From Psychromonas ingrahamii 37 (GTDB taxonomy: Bacteria; Pseudomonadota; Gammaproteobacteria; Enterobacterales; Psychromonadaceae): a stretch of DNA of 64,000 nucleotides. Location of the stretch: NCBI RefSeq assembly GCF_000015285.1, contig NC_008709.1:2542001-2606000 (forward strand). The letters run 5' to 3'. The notes under the pieces are model-generated. The model saw only the letters and a program-made list of their open reading frames with translations, searched no databases and was not told the origin of the DNA. Position numbers and translations under genes: made by a program. Shown one piece after another: positions 35,538 through 45,703 of the stretch; position 1 is the stretch's first letter; every line of letters begins with the position of its first letter.

Positions 35538-35629
35538 CAATGTAATTTTTATAGATATTTTCATGTAAAATATTGAGCTTTCAGTTAGAATCGGAAGGAT
35601 TTTAACGTGTCTAGTCTAGGTATATATCC

Positions 35630-36310
35630 ATGGAAAAGAAAAAGCCTGTGCTTGGTTTTGAAGGTGTCGATGTTTCTCTTGCAGGGTCTGCCTCAAGTAT
35701 TGTGTTCGAAACATTAAGACAAGCAATTATTGAAGGGAAATTACCCGACGGAACTCCTCTTCGCCAAGAAGAGCTCGCTAAGAAGTTTAATACTAGTCGC
35801 ATACCCATTAGAGAGACGATTGCACGTTTAGAACAAGAAGGTTTTGTAGAGACAATTCGCTATAAAGGAGCCATAGTGACAGCTATTTCTTATAAAGAAG
35901 TTGAAGAGATGTTTGATCTCAGAGCTATTATAGAAGGCGAAATTATCTATAAGGCTGTCCCTAAGATAGACTCTGCCACCTTAAAAAAAGCAGAATCATT
36001 TTGCGAAAAATTTGCAGCATCAAAGACGCCTGAAGAATGGACTAAGTATAATCGTCTATTTCACTGCACACTTTACGATGCAGCCAACTTAGATTTTCAT
36101 ATGTCTATCATTCATTCAATTCTAGACCGAACGGAGAGATACTTAAGGGCGCAACTTGTTCTATCTGATGGTATGAACCGAGCAATCAATGAACACCAAA
36201 AATTACTTGAATTTTGTCGTGATAAAAATGCGCTAGCAGCTAAATCTATCACCCTCGAACACATACAACATGCCAAACGCTCTCTGCTAAAATTTTTAAA
36301 TGAAAAATAA
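35630..36310 (+). CDS. GntR-family regulator (FadR/FCD type)
   Basis: 226 residues. The N-terminal winged helix reads VFETLRQAIIEGKLPDGTPL, QEELAKKFNTSRIPIRETIA, LEQEGFVETIRYKGAIVT. The C-terminal FCD effector domain follows (EMFDLRAIIEGE, FHCTLYDAANL, EHQKLLEF), with metal-ligand type His residues. It faces the hydroxyproline genes and probably regulates them with a hydroxyproline or pyrroline carboxylate as effector. The start could be slightly downstream. Confidence 0.88.
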   Translation: MEKKKPVLGFEGVDVSLAGSASSIVFETLRQAIIEGKLPDGTPLRQEELAKKFNTSRIPIRETIARLEQEGFVETIRYKGAIVTAISYKEVEEMFDLRAIIEGEIIYKAVPKIDSATLKKAESFCEKFAASKTPEEWTKYNRLFHCTLYDAANLDFHMSIIHSILDRTERYLRAQLVLSDGMNRAINEHQKLLEFCRDKNALAAKSITLEHIQHAKRSLLKFLNEK

Positions 36311-36658
36311 AAGCGGTCGCATTTGCTTTGTATTCTCTCATTCCAATATGCAAAGTTAATGGGGGCTATGGAGCCAAAGGGGGCTAATGGTTAAACATTA
36401 CACATAAAAAAGATGGAACAGCCGAAGCTTACCAATAACCGATGCGCTATCAACTTTAGCAAATCAACAACAACCTTGGGTGGCTTCGTTGTTCAAAATA
36501 GAAGGTTTTTTAAATCATTTAGCGGTAAATAAGTAAGTGAGTTCAAGTACTCGTAATTTAGCCTTATGCGCAGTTATATGTATGGTTTTTCCTGTTATTA
36601 AATGGGAGATGACAGGACTAAAATATAAAAACACACCTATCCTAAAAAACTTTTTTGA
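36311..36658. other. Intergenic, nothing recognised
   Basis: About 350 bases between the convergent GntR and isochorismatase genes. No gene, clear hairpin or repeat was found. Confidence 0.4.
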
Positions 36659-37198
36659 CTACTTAATTAAACTCAGTATCTCTTTAAACTCTGTCGCTCG
36701 ACAATCCTTAAGCAGTTCATACAGGCACATTTCCAATCCCGTTAGATCAATGCCATGGTTAAGCAGTTTACTGACTGCCAGATTTTTATTGGCAAGCGTA
36801 CGTGAAGAAATACAGTCACAAACCAATTGCACTTCAACACCTGTACGCTTTAGATTTAATGCGGTTTGGTAAACACAAATATGTGCCTCAATGCCACAAA
36901 CAAGCCATGTATCTACATTCGCGCTGCGGACAGCATCCATAAATTGGGGCTCTGCACAGGCATCAAAGGTAAACTTGGCGATTGGCTGTTGCATCTTAAG
37001 CAGGGAACTAAGTTCCTCAACGGTTGAGCCCAGTTTGTCAGGGTTTTGTTCAAGCCATATTATCGGTAAATCAAGCGCTTGAGCGCCTTTGATGAGTTTT
37101 TTACAATTTGAAATCAAAGCGTCACTATCGTGGACTAAACCAGCCAGTTTCCCTTGTATATCGATTATAATAAGACCGGTATTTTCTTTTTTTAACAT
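36659..37198 (-). CDS. Isochorismatase-family cysteine hydrolase
   Basis: 179 residues. The catalytic triad of the family is visible: Asp in LIIIDIQGKLA, Lys in PIAKFTFDA and Cys in VCGIEAHICVYQTALNL. Members hydrolyse amides or vinyl ethers, and many are of unknown specificity (YcaC-like). The gene is alone, with an AAGGCGG sequence before its ATG. Confidence 0.88.
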   Translation of the reverse strand: MLKKENTGLIIIDIQGKLAGLVHDSDALISNCKKLIKGAQALDLPIIWLEQNPDKLGSTVEELSSLLKMQQPIAKFTFDACAEPQFMDAVRSANVDTWLVCGIEAHICVYQTALNLKRTGVEVQLVCDCISSRTLANKNLAVSKLLNHGIDLTGLEMCLYELLKDCRATEFKEILSLIK

Positions 37199-37295
37199 AC
37201 AATTCCGCCTTAAAGCTCACTATTTTAGAGTAGCTTATTAGATTGCTAAACGACGTATTTCCGAAGGAAAGACGACTTTTAAACAGGGTTAGAAT

Positions 37296-37369
37296 ATATT
37301 TTTATATTTTTATATTTTTATATTTTTATATTTTTATATTTTTATATTTTTATATTTTTATATTTTTAT
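37296..37369. repeat. Octanucleotide tandem repeat (ATATTTTT)9
   Basis: Nine perfect copies of ATATTTTT from 37296 to 37367 and a partial tenth. It lies about 100 bases upstream of the isochorismatase gene start and about 470 bases before acnA. Perfect short repeats of this kind change in copy number readily, so promoter spacing may vary. Confidence 0.9.
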
Positions 37370-37743
37370 CAACAAGTTGTATTTAAAAAAGGAACAGGTC
37401 AAGCGCAGTAAAAGCCCATTCTTTGTCTATTAACACTGCATTTTAATGCAGCATTGAGAAAAATCCCACTGATTTAAGAAAAAATGAATTGAATCAAACA
37501 GGCAAATACTTTGAGATAACTTTATGCTGCTCATATTCACTTATCTCGCCCGGGATTCAATACTTAACTATTATCCACCACGCGTATTTCAGGCCTGACT
37601 TATTTCAGCAGACAAATAATCAGAGTGCAAGTCATCTAAATACATAAACCTGCTATTGAAACAGCAGCGAAATTTTGTAATCCTAATCATTTTTGACCTG
37701 AAATGGTGATTACCTTTTTAATTTTTTTACTAGTTAGGTAATA

Positions 37744-37841
37744 GATAGTGAGTTTGTTAAGAAGATAGTTTATGTTGATTATGTTAGGTTATGTTATGTT
37801 GGTTAAATTAAAGATAGTGAGTTTATCAAGGAGATAGTTTA
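37744..37841 (+). promoter_or_regulatory. Duplicated acnA leader with a 21-codon upstream ORF
   Basis: AGATAGTGAGTTTGTTAAGA and AGATAGTGAGTTTATCAAGG are two copies, about 68 bases apart, of the acnA translation start region, each ending ATAGTTTATGT. The first copy gives an ORF from the ATG at 37772 to a TAG at 37835-37837. That stop overlaps the acnA ribosome site region (AAGGAG at 37828-37833) three bases before the acnA start. Ribosomes ending on the upstream ORF would cover or re-enter at acnA. Confidence 0.6.
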
Positions 37842-40516
37842 TGTCTGGAAATAAAATTAATATTGATGCTAAAAATACTTTCACGGTAAATGGTCAAGTT
37901 TATAGCTATTATGCGATAAATAAAGGCGAATTAGCGGGTAACGATTCGATAACACGCTTGCCCGTCTCAATCAAAGTGTTGCTGGAAAATTTATTACGCC
38001 ATCAACAGGATAATGGCGGCAGCAGAAAAGAAATTGAAGCGCTCGCCAGCAGTCAAGGACGAGGCAGCACGACCGAAATTAACTATCAGCCTGCGCGCGT
38101 TTTAATGCAGGACTTTACCGGCGTACCGGCCGTTGTTGATCTTGCCGCGATGCGTAATGCATTAGTTAAACAGGGACTTGACCCGCAAAAAATAAATCCA
38201 TTGGCTAAAGTTGATCTGGTGATCGACCATTCGGTTAACGTCGACAAGTTTTCAAGCAAATCCGCTTTTGATGAAAACGTGGCTATCGAAATGGCGCGCA
38301 ATAAAGAACGTTATGAGTTTTTAAAATGGGGGAAACAGGCCTTTGAAAATTTCAGCGTAGTCCCTCCGGGTACTGGTATTTGTCACCAGGTTAATCTTGA
38401 ATATCTGGCTAAAGTTGTCTGGAGTGAAACCACTGAGAATGAGTCTCTGGTCTATCCTGATACGCTGGTTGGTACCGACAGCCATACCACTATGATTAAT
38501 GCGCTGGGCGTTTTAGGTTGGGGCGTAGGCGGGATTGAAGCTGAGGCTGTGATGCTTGGACAACCCATTTCAATGCAGATCCCGGATGTGGTCGGATTTG
38601 AACTGACAGGCAGATTGGCTGAGGGGATCACCGCGACGGATCTGGTGCTGCAGGTTGTTCAAATGCTGAGGAAGCATGGTGTGGTCGGAAAATTTGTGGA
38701 ATTTTATGGTGCCGGTCTTGCTCATTTACCCCTGGCCGATCGCGCGACTATAGCCAATATGGCACCGGAATATGGTGCTACCTGCGGATTTTTCCCGGTC
38801 GATCAGCAAACCCTGAATTATTTACAATTGACGGGTCGTGACAAGCAAACTATTGATTTGGTTGAATCTTATTCTAAACTACAAGGGTTGTGGCGTGATG
38901 AGACGACCCCAAAGGCTGATTTTTCCGATACTTTATTGCTTGATATGAGCGATATTGAACCTAACCTTGCAGGACCAGACCGGCCGCAGGACAGAGTCCC
39001 TATGCGCCAGTTAAAAACGGCGACCGATGACTTTATTGATCTCAATGGAAAGGGTCAGCAAAAGACCACGGATTTTCCTATCAATGACAGTGATCAATCA
39101 CTCCATCATGGTTCACTGGTGATCGCTGCTATTACCTCCTGCACTAATACCTCTAATCCTGCGGTTATGCTGGCAGCCGGACTGCTGGCTAAAAAAGCGC
39201 TGGCAAAAGGATTGGTTAAACAACCCTGGGTTAAAACCTCACTTGCCCCCGGCTCACGGGTAGTGACCGATTATCTGGTGGAAACAGGATTACAACAATC
39301 CTTAAATACACTCGGCTTTAATCTGGTGGGTTATGGCTGTACTACCTGCATTGGCAATTCAGGCCCTTTACCAAAGCCTGTTCAGGAATGTATTGAAGAA
39401 AACGATCTTATTGTGAGTGCTGTTTTGTCAGGCAACCGTAATTTTGCAGGACGAATTCATCCACAGGTTAAGGCTTCCTGGTTAGCATCCCCCCCTTTAG
39501 TGGTGGCCTACTCACTGGCCGGCACTACTCGAATAGATCTCAGTCAGGATCCAATCGGCACAGGCAGTGACGGTGAAAAGGTTTATTTAAAAGATATCTG
39601 GCCGAGTAACGCGGAAATCACCGAGTTGCTAAAAAGTGTCAGTCATCAGATGTTCGAAAAGCGCTATAGTGCAGTATTTGACGGCGATAAAGAATGGCAG
39701 GCAATTCAGTCCGGAGAAGAAGCCAATTATCAGTTTTCCGACGAGTCCACCTATATTCAAAAACCGCCTTTTTTCGAACCACAATATCGCGATAATTTTA
39801 GTAATATTGTTGATGCGCCTATTCTGGTTATGCTTGGAGATTCGGTTACAACGGATCATATTTCACCCGCAGGTGCCATTCCCAAAGACAGCCCCGCCGC
39901 TCAATTTTTACGCAATCATGGGATTGATGAAAAAGATTTTAACTCTTACGGCTCACGACGCGGCAATCATGAAATCATGATGCGGGGTACCTTTGGTAAT
40001 ATTCGTATCCGTAATGAGATGACGCCGGACAAGGAAGGTGGCTACACCCATTTACAGGGTCAGTCGCAAGCCATGTTCATCTTTGATGCCGCCATGCGTT
40101 ACCAGCAGGAAAAAAGATCCAGTGTGGTTATTGCTGGTAAAGAATATGGTATGGGATCGAGTCGAGACTGGGCTGCTAAAGGAACTTTACTGCTTGGTGC
40201 CAAAGCTGTTATTGCCGAAAGTTTTGAGCGAATTCATCGTGCTAATCTGGCTGGAATGGGCGTATTACCGTTGCAGTTTATGGCCGGTGAGGATCGTAAA
40301 TCATTGCAGTTAACTGGTGATGAATCCTTCGATATTATGGGGTTAGAAGGTGAAATGAACGCCAATCAAACACTTGATGCGGTTATTCATTATCCATCCG
40401 GTAAACAGCGTAAAATTCAATTGTTGTCTCGTCTCGATACAGCAATTGAGGTTGATTATTACCGCGCGGGCGGTGTACTCACTTATGTGCTTAACCGCAT
40501 AGTTTCTAAAGGATAA
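37841..40516 (+). CDS. acnA: Aconitate hydratase A
   Basis: 891 residues, the size of E. coli AcnA. It converts citrate to isocitrate in the TCA cycle. The 4Fe-4S cysteine motifs are intact (AITSCTNTSNPAVMLAAGLL, GYGCTTCIGNSGPLP), as are the substrate segments DSHTTMINALGVLGWGVGG and KEYGMGSSRDWAAKG. A strong terminator ends the gene. The gene stands alone, behind the duplicated leader. Confidence 0.96.
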   Translation: MSGNKINIDAKNTFTVNGQVYSYYAINKGELAGNDSITRLPVSIKVLLENLLRHQQDNGGSRKEIEALASSQGRGSTTEINYQPARVLMQDFTGVPAVVDLAAMRNALVKQGLDPQKINPLAKVDLVIDHSVNVDKFSSKSAFDENVAIEMARNKERYEFLKWGKQAFENFSVVPPGTGICHQVNLEYLAKVVWSETTENESLVYPDTLVGTDSHTTMINALGVLGWGVGGIEAEAVMLGQPISMQIPDVVGFELTGRLAEGITATDLVLQVVQMLRKHGVVGKFVEFYGAGLAHLPLADRATIANMAPEYGATCGFFPVDQQTLNYLQLTGRDKQTIDLVESYSKLQGLWRDETTPKADFSDTLLLDMSDIEPNLAGPDRPQDRVPMRQLKTATDDFIDLNGKGQQKTTDFPINDSDQSLHHGSLVIAAITSCTNTSNPAVMLAAGLLAKKALAKGLVKQPWVKTSLAPGSRVVTDYLVETGLQQSLNTLGFNLVGYGCTTCIGNSGPLPKPVQECIEENDLIVSAVLSGNRNFAGRIHPQVKASWLASPPLVVAYSLAGTTRIDLSQDPIGTGSDGEKVYLKDIWPSNAEITELLKSVSHQMFEKRYSAVFDGDKEWQAIQSGEEANYQFSDESTYIQKPPFFEPQYRDNFSNIVDAPILVMLGDSVTTDHISPAGAIPKDSPAAQFLRNHGIDEKDFNSYGSRRGNHEIMMRGTFGNIRIRNEMTPDKEGGYTHLQGQSQAMFIFDAAMRYQQEKRSSVVIAGKEYGMGSSRDWAAKGTLLLGAKAVIAESFERIHRANLAGMGVLPLQFMAGEDRKSLQLTGDESFDIMGLEGEMNANQTLDAVIHYPSGKQRKIQLLSRLDTAIEVDYYRAGGVLTYVLNRIVSKG

Positions 40517-40611
40517 TAGTGTTGTCAGATAAAAAATGCTTTTCGATCAAACGAGCGGCAGGATCGATGCCAAACTTTTGAATCCTTTCATTTTTTCTTA
40601 CTGATTAGTTC

Positions 40612-40643
40612 AAAATGGTGATCATAATGATCACCATTTTTTT
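40612..40643 (+). terminator. acnA terminator
   Basis: AAAATGGTGATCAT (40612-40625) pairs perfectly with ATGATCACCATTTT (40627-40640) and a T-run follows. The stem is 14 bp; the loop is almost nil, so the hairpin may partly breathe. Confidence 0.85.
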
Positions 40644-40646
40644 GTT

Positions 40647-40889
40647 ATAGCAAACGCGTTAATTAAGTGATCATATTTATTATTCAATAATCATCACCAC
40701 TGCTTTATGAATATCAATTTTGTCTTTAAAACAATTGATTATAAATTTAATGCTTTTGTATTAATAACATTCTCAGACACTCACTGCTTATTTGATCAGC
40801 TAATAGGCCGTGCACCAATTACGAATGTTGCGGTGCATAGAATGCACCCTACCGATAACATAATACCAAACGCATTAATTAAGTGATCA
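40647..40889. repeat. Two end motifs of the TGATCACTTAATTAA element and a GTAGGGTG repeat
   Basis: CAAACGCGTTAATTAAGTGA (40651-40670, followed by TCA) and CCAAACGCATTAATTAAGTG (40866-40885, followed by ATCA) are direct copies of the inverted-repeat end seen at 20821-20987. Between them, 40808-40853 is a copy of the GTAGGGTG palindrome (CGGTGCATAGAATGCACCCT). Confidence 0.65.
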
Positions 40890-41188
40890 GAATTAGTTAA
40901 GTGTTTTGCTCTACTCAATCAATTGATCGCGTTGATCGCGTTGATCGCCCGTATAGTTTCACCCTCCTTTATCTTTGTAAATGAATGGTCACAATGGGGT
41001 TTTTCCAAAATTAAGATTAAGATTAGTGTTATTAATTTTAATCGCGCTTTCATCACGGATTACAATACGGAATGATTGTGCCCTACCACTGATAATACCA
41101 ATAGAACTGAAAAACCATAAAATGACCCCATAGAATCGCTTATTTTTGAGTCTTATAGTTTTCAGCTCTGCCAATGGGAGAGATACAA

Positions 41189-42159
41189 GTGAACACCATA
41201 CTTACGGTCAATCAGTTAATTCAGCGTGAGAATATTTGCTCAATCAATCCTATCAAAACTTACGTGCCTCTATTCGTCGCTTAATGGACAGTGGCGCCAC
41301 ATCGTCAGAACAGTTAACTAGGCTGGAGAGTGAGCTTGATGCTGAGTTATCATGGGCGACGGCAAATCGAGTGGAGCTGGCATTGGTCGATTACTATGAT
41401 GACGTTAAACTGGTCACTGAATGGCAGCGCCGATTGGCAGAAATCGATAATTTTCCAGCCCAGATAGCAGCGTTTTACAAAGAACAAATACAAGAAACGG
41501 AGCTACCCGTGGTGCGTTCATTAATGAGCCGTTTAGTTTTCGATCTGCAGTGGGTTATAGAATCTAAGCGAGTTGTCCGTTTTAATGAGAACCGTATGCG
41601 TCGAAATATTGTGGCGACTTCTTTGTGTGCCTTTATTTTATTTTTCAGCCCCTCTATTTCACGTGTTTTGTTTTCTCTGGAATTTGAAAATTTACGTTTT
41701 TATTATACTTTTACCGCAGCAACGGCGGGTATTTTAGGGGCTGCTTTTAGCCAGCTCACGTCGATTCGGTCTCGCATGCAGGCTGCAAGGGTTGACCAGA
41801 TGCATGCCATCAGTCAATTAGGTTATATTCTTACTCGTGCGATGGTAGGCGCCGGGGCAGGTTTAATCATGTTTTATCTGGTGCAGTCCGACTTATTAAG
41901 CGGCGCATTTTTTCCTGCATTTATTCATACTCCCGAAGAGCTTTTATAATATAAACAGAGCATCAATCTGTTATCTAAAAATTATTATGCAGTCTCTCAA
42001 GCAGTGGAATCTTCTTACGCCATTGGTACGTTAGTGCAACCTGCGCAGGGTTTGTCTTTATTGATTGTGTGGTGTTTACTGGCTGGATTTTCTGAAAAAA
42101 TGATCCCTGGAATTTTAACGCGTAAAGCCAAACAAGCGGCGGATTCTGCCGGCTCATAA
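41189..42159 (+). pseudogene. Integral membrane protein gene with a 5' frameshift and an internal stop
   Basis: The main frame runs from about 41236 through 41949, where a TAA interrupts it, and then continues in the same frame for 70 codons (AVSQAVESSYAIGTLVQPAQ, LSLLIVWCLLAGFSEKMIPG) to a final TAA at 42157-42159. At the 5' end, a GTG at 41189 with a strong GGGAGAG site opens VNTILTVNQLIQREN in another frame, which joins the main frame after a one-base slip near 41233. Restored, it is a protein of about 320 residues with a helical soluble front and membrane segments near SLCAFILFFSPSISRVLF, FTAATAGILGAAFSQL, GAGAGLIMFYLV and LSLLIVWCLLAGF. The family is not recognised. Two lesions argue for a decayed gene. 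Confidence 0.65.
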
Positions 42160-42418
42160 CACCAGTTAAACAATTTAATGTTTTCGGCACTGACATTCTT
42201 TTGTTTATTTTTGGAACTGAGCCTTCAGGCTTTGTGCTTGCTGGGATGCGAGAGAGCTGGAAAGCTGGAATGTGAGTGTTTATTTTTCTCACGCAGATAG
42301 CTTTATAGGGGCTTCTTCCCGGGCCGATTAAAGTCAATTAAACTGACCTTAACCTAAAGTTTGCTAATAAGAATGGCTTAGTGATCAGCCCTTTTTGATG
42401 CTAAAACAATAAGTTAAG

Positions 42419-44734
42419 TTAAGTCATAACAACGTCAATTTTGTCACTCTTCAATAGCGTCGCGGTTAAAACAACCGGAATCGCTTTCGAAATTGGCGTA
42501 TCACTCAGATCTCCCGTTCCATCAATGGACATCAGGGGATTGGTTTCAGGAAAATAAGCAGCAATATTGCCCTCTGGAATATCATAAGCCACCAGCTTAA
42601 AGCCAAAAACCTTACGTTCAACAGCATCGGGCCAAAGGGATTCAATATCAACTAATTGACTGTTTTTAAGCCCCAATGCAGTGATGTCATTCACATTAAC
42701 AAAAAGGACTTTACGTTCACCAAAAATACCGCGGTAACGATCATCAAAACCATAAATGCTGGTATTGTACTGATCGTGTGAACGCATAGTTTGTAAGACG
42801 AACACCGGATCCTTACTTAATTCCCGCAGGTTTGCGGGCAGTAAATGCAGCGGCAAATCATGCTCCATAAATTGTGCTTTTTTAGAGGGCGTTTGCCATT
42901 GCCGTTCAGCTGCCTTATTACCAAGATAAAAACCACCTGGTTGTTTTATCTTGGTATTCATATCGGTAAATCCAGGAATACTTTTTGCAATTAAATCGCG
43001 GATTCTGGCGTAATCTTCAATGACCCAAGGCCAATCAATGGGCTGTTTGCCCAAAGTAGCTGCAGCGATACCCGCAATAATAGCCGGCTCCGAGCGCATC
43101 TCGTAGGTATCACTCTCGACCACCCCGGCAGAGGCATGCACCATACTAAAAGAGTCTTCAACGGTGATGCTTTGCGGGCCTGATACCTGAATATCAATAT
43201 CAGTACGTCCTAGGCAAGGTAGAATGAGTGAATCTTTCCCCAGAACAAGATGCGTACGGTTTAATTTTGTCGCGATATTCACCGTCAAGCTGCAGTTAGA
43301 AAGTGCTTGTTGGGTTAAGGATGTATCCGGCGTTGCGGCCGCAAAATTTCCACCTAAAGCAATAAACACTTTACTTTCACCCGCAAGCATCGCTTTGATA
43401 GCCGCAACCGCATTATGGCCAGGTTTTGAAGGAGCCTGAAAATCAAAGGCATGCGACAGGTTGTCGATAAATGCAGCACTCGGTTTTTCGTCAATGCCCA
43501 TAGTACGATCACCCTGCACATTACTGTGCCCGCGCACCGGACACAACCCCGCACCTGGCCGCCCTAACTGTCCAAACAATAACTGCAGGTTGGTGATTTC
43601 TTGAATGGTTTTCACCGAATGTTTATGCTGAGTAATACCCATCGCCCAGGTAATAATCACCCGCTTGGATTGACGATAAATACCGGCGGCTTCTTCTATT
43701 TCAGATTGTGATAAGCCAGCCTGTTCGGTTATCTCATTCCACGGTGTCGCTTCAACCGCTTTTAAGTATTGCTCAATCCCTTGAGTGTGTTCTTCAATAA
43801 AGTCATGATCAAATATAGGCGAGCACCCGGCAGCCAACTGTGCTTTTTCAATCACAAAAAGGGCTTTAACCATGCCGCGTACAACGGCCATATCGCCGCC
43901 GAGTTTAGGCCTGAAATAGCACTGACTAATTTGTGTCGAGCCATTGGTGAGCATTTCTGTCACAGATTGAGGATTAGTAAAACGTTCTAAGCCTCGCTCT
44001 TTTAAGGTATTAAAAGTGACAATAGCGGCCCCTCGACGTGATGCCTGGCGCAGCGTATCTAACATACGAGGATGGTTTGTTCCCGGATTTTGACCAAAAA
44101 CAAAAATAGCATCGGCATCTTCAAAGTCTGCCATTGTGACCGTGCCTTTACCGACCCCAACGGATTGTTTTAAGGCTATCCCGGTTGCTTCATGGCACAT
44201 ATTGGAGCAATCAGGAAAATTATTAGAGCCAAATTTTCGCACAAAAAGTTGATATAAAAATGCCGCTTCATTGCTCGCTCGACCCGAGGTATAAAATTCT
44301 GCCTGATTAGGGGACTCAAGTGCATTTAAGTGCTTGGCTATCAGCGTAAAAGCGTGCTGCCAACTAACCGCTTGATAGCAGTCAGTTTCACAATTGTACT
44401 GAACAGGATGACTCAACCTGCCCTGAGACTCTAAAAAATAATCACTTTGCTGGGTTAACCAACTTACGGGGTGCTGTTGAAAAAATTCAGGCGTAACACG
44501 GCGGCTTGTAGCTTCCCAATTAACGGCTTTTGCACCATTCTCACAAAACCTAAAGCGACTTTTTTCTGTCGATTCGCCCCATGCACAACCGGGGCAATCA
44601 AACCCTTTGTCCTGGTTTGTTTTTAGTAAGTTTAGAATGTTATGTGCAATATTTTCACTTTTCACCAGATGTTTGCTGGTACTTAATAAAGCACCCCAGC
44701 CACCAGCCGATCCTTTATATTTTTTAACTGTCAT
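42419..44734 (-). CDS. FdhF/YdeP-family molybdopterin oxidoreductase
   Basis: 771 residues, the length of YdeP-type formate-dehydrogenase-like proteins. The N-terminal CPGCAWGE motif is the family mark; the four-cysteine 4Fe-4S site of true FdhF is absent. Mo-bis-MGD binding segments follow (YTSGRASNEAAFLYQLFVRK, CSNMCHEATGIALKQSVGVG, FGQNPGTNHPRML, GLCPVRGHSNVQGDRTMGI) and the C-terminal domain has MRSHDQYNTSIYGFDDRYRG. The substrate is unknown for the family; E. coli YdeP has been linked to acid resistance. FdhD is encoded nine bases upstream, so both are one operon. Confidence 0.9.
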   Translation of the reverse strand: MTVKKYKGSAGGWGALLSTSKHLVKSENIAHNILNLLKTNQDKGFDCPGCAWGESTEKSRFRFCENGAKAVNWEATSRRVTPEFFQQHPVSWLTQQSDYFLESQGRLSHPVQYNCETDCYQAVSWQHAFTLIAKHLNALESPNQAEFYTSGRASNEAAFLYQLFVRKFGSNNFPDCSNMCHEATGIALKQSVGVGKGTVTMADFEDADAIFVFGQNPGTNHPRMLDTLRQASRRGAAIVTFNTLKERGLERFTNPQSVTEMLTNGSTQISQCYFRPKLGGDMAVVRGMVKALFVIEKAQLAAGCSPIFDHDFIEEHTQGIEQYLKAVEATPWNEITEQAGLSQSEIEEAAGIYRQSKRVIITWAMGITQHKHSVKTIQEITNLQLLFGQLGRPGAGLCPVRGHSNVQGDRTMGIDEKPSAAFIDNLSHAFDFQAPSKPGHNAVAAIKAMLAGESKVFIALGGNFAAATPDTSLTQQALSNCSLTVNIATKLNRTHLVLGKDSLILPCLGRTDIDIQVSGPQSITVEDSFSMVHASAGVVESDTYEMRSEPAIIAGIAAATLGKQPIDWPWVIEDYARIRDLIAKSIPGFTDMNTKIKQPGGFYLGNKAAERQWQTPSKKAQFMEHDLPLHLLPANLRELSKDPVFVLQTMRSHDQYNTSIYGFDDRYRGIFGERKVLFVNVNDITALGLKNSQLVDIESLWPDAVERKVFGFKLVAYDIPEGNIAAYFPETNPLMSIDGTGDLSDTPISKAIPVVLTATLLKSDKIDVVMT

Positions 44735-44743
44735 TTTAATTCT

Positions 44744-45703
44744 CTATTCGGTGGTCAGATTTAAACGGAAAGCACCATGGTAGATATTAAATCCGCCATT
44801 ACGACTAAAGCCGATAAGTGTTAAATTGAAACGTTTTGCTATATTGATAGCGAGATTTGATGGTGCCCCGACAGCGACCAGTACAGAAATGCCAGCAACA
44901 AGCACTTTCTGAACCAACTCAAAACTGATACGACCGCTTAGGAATACAATTTTTTTTTGCTGATCAAGCGTTGCGCTTCTTGCTAATTTACCGATCAATT
45001 TATCTAAAGCGTTATGACGCCCGACATCTTCGCAGCTCAATAATAAAGCGCCTTTAGCATCGAATAAGCCGCAGCCATGCACCCCGCCCGTTTGCATAAA
45101 CATCGCTTGAGATTGACGCAATTGATCGCCGAAATAAGGAATAATATGACCCGACAACCAGTGTTCCGCCGTGTCTAAAGCGGGAATATCACGTAGCTCT
45201 AAAGACTGTATTGATGATTTACCACACACTCCGCAACTGGAGAATGAGGTTGTATCTCTATTGATTAATGCCCAGTCAACAACCACATTCGCTGATAAGT
45301 GCACATTTATTTTATTGCGGAAGATTTCATCGGTATCTAGTTGATCATTGATACCTGTAATGTCGCGGGCTTTTTTTATAATACCTTCGGCCAACAATAA
45401 CCCAGTCACCAGATTAAGGTCGTCACCCGGTGTGCGCATTGTCACTAAGTAAATACGCTCTTGTTCATGGCCCAATCTGTCGCTATAAATCAAGCTAATC
45501 TGTAGGGGTTCTTCGACAATCACGGAATCAATAGAAAGGCTTACTTGTGTGCCATTTATCTTCTGACGTGAACATGTCACGACACTCGGAGTATTTAAGC
45601 TTGATTGATATAGTTGCTGACTATTTTGATCAAAATTAACCTTAAAAGCTGAATCTTTATGACCTAACCAATCATCTTCCTGATTTACTTTCTGCTCAGC
45701 CAT
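44744..45703 (-). CDS. fdhD: Formate dehydrogenase accessory sulfurtransferase FdhD
   Basis: 319 residues, longer than E. coli FdhD (277) by an N-terminal extension. The redox-active CGVCG motif is present (FSSCGVCGKSSIQSL), followed by QTGGVHGCGLF and EDVGRHNALDKLIGKLA. FdhD passes sulfur from IscS to the Mo cofactor. The gene precedes the YdeP-like gene and overlaps nothing, with a nine-base gap between the two, which implies that the enzyme needs a sulfurated cofactor. Confidence 0.94.
   Translation of the reverse strand: MAEQKVNQEDDWLGHKDSAFKVNFDQNSQQLYQSSLNTPSVVTCSRQKINGTQVSLSIDSVIVEEPLQISLIYSDRLGHEQERIYLVTMRTPGDDLNLVTGLLLAEGIIKKARDITGINDQLDTDEIFRNKINVHLSANVVVDWALINRDTTSFSSCGVCGKSSIQSLELRDIPALDTAEHWLSGHIIPYFGDQLRQSQAMFMQTGGVHGCGLFDAKGALLLSCEDVGRHNALDKLIGKLARSATLDQQKKIVFLSGRISFELVQKVLVAGISVLVAVGAPSNLAINIAKRFNLTLIGFSRNGGFNIYHGAFRLNLTTE

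Noticed and set aside
41975-42337. 120-codon minus-strand ORF
   Set aside because: It lies opposite the 3' part of the disrupted membrane-protein gene, whose plus-strand frame has clear membrane-protein character; the minus frame is a shadow.
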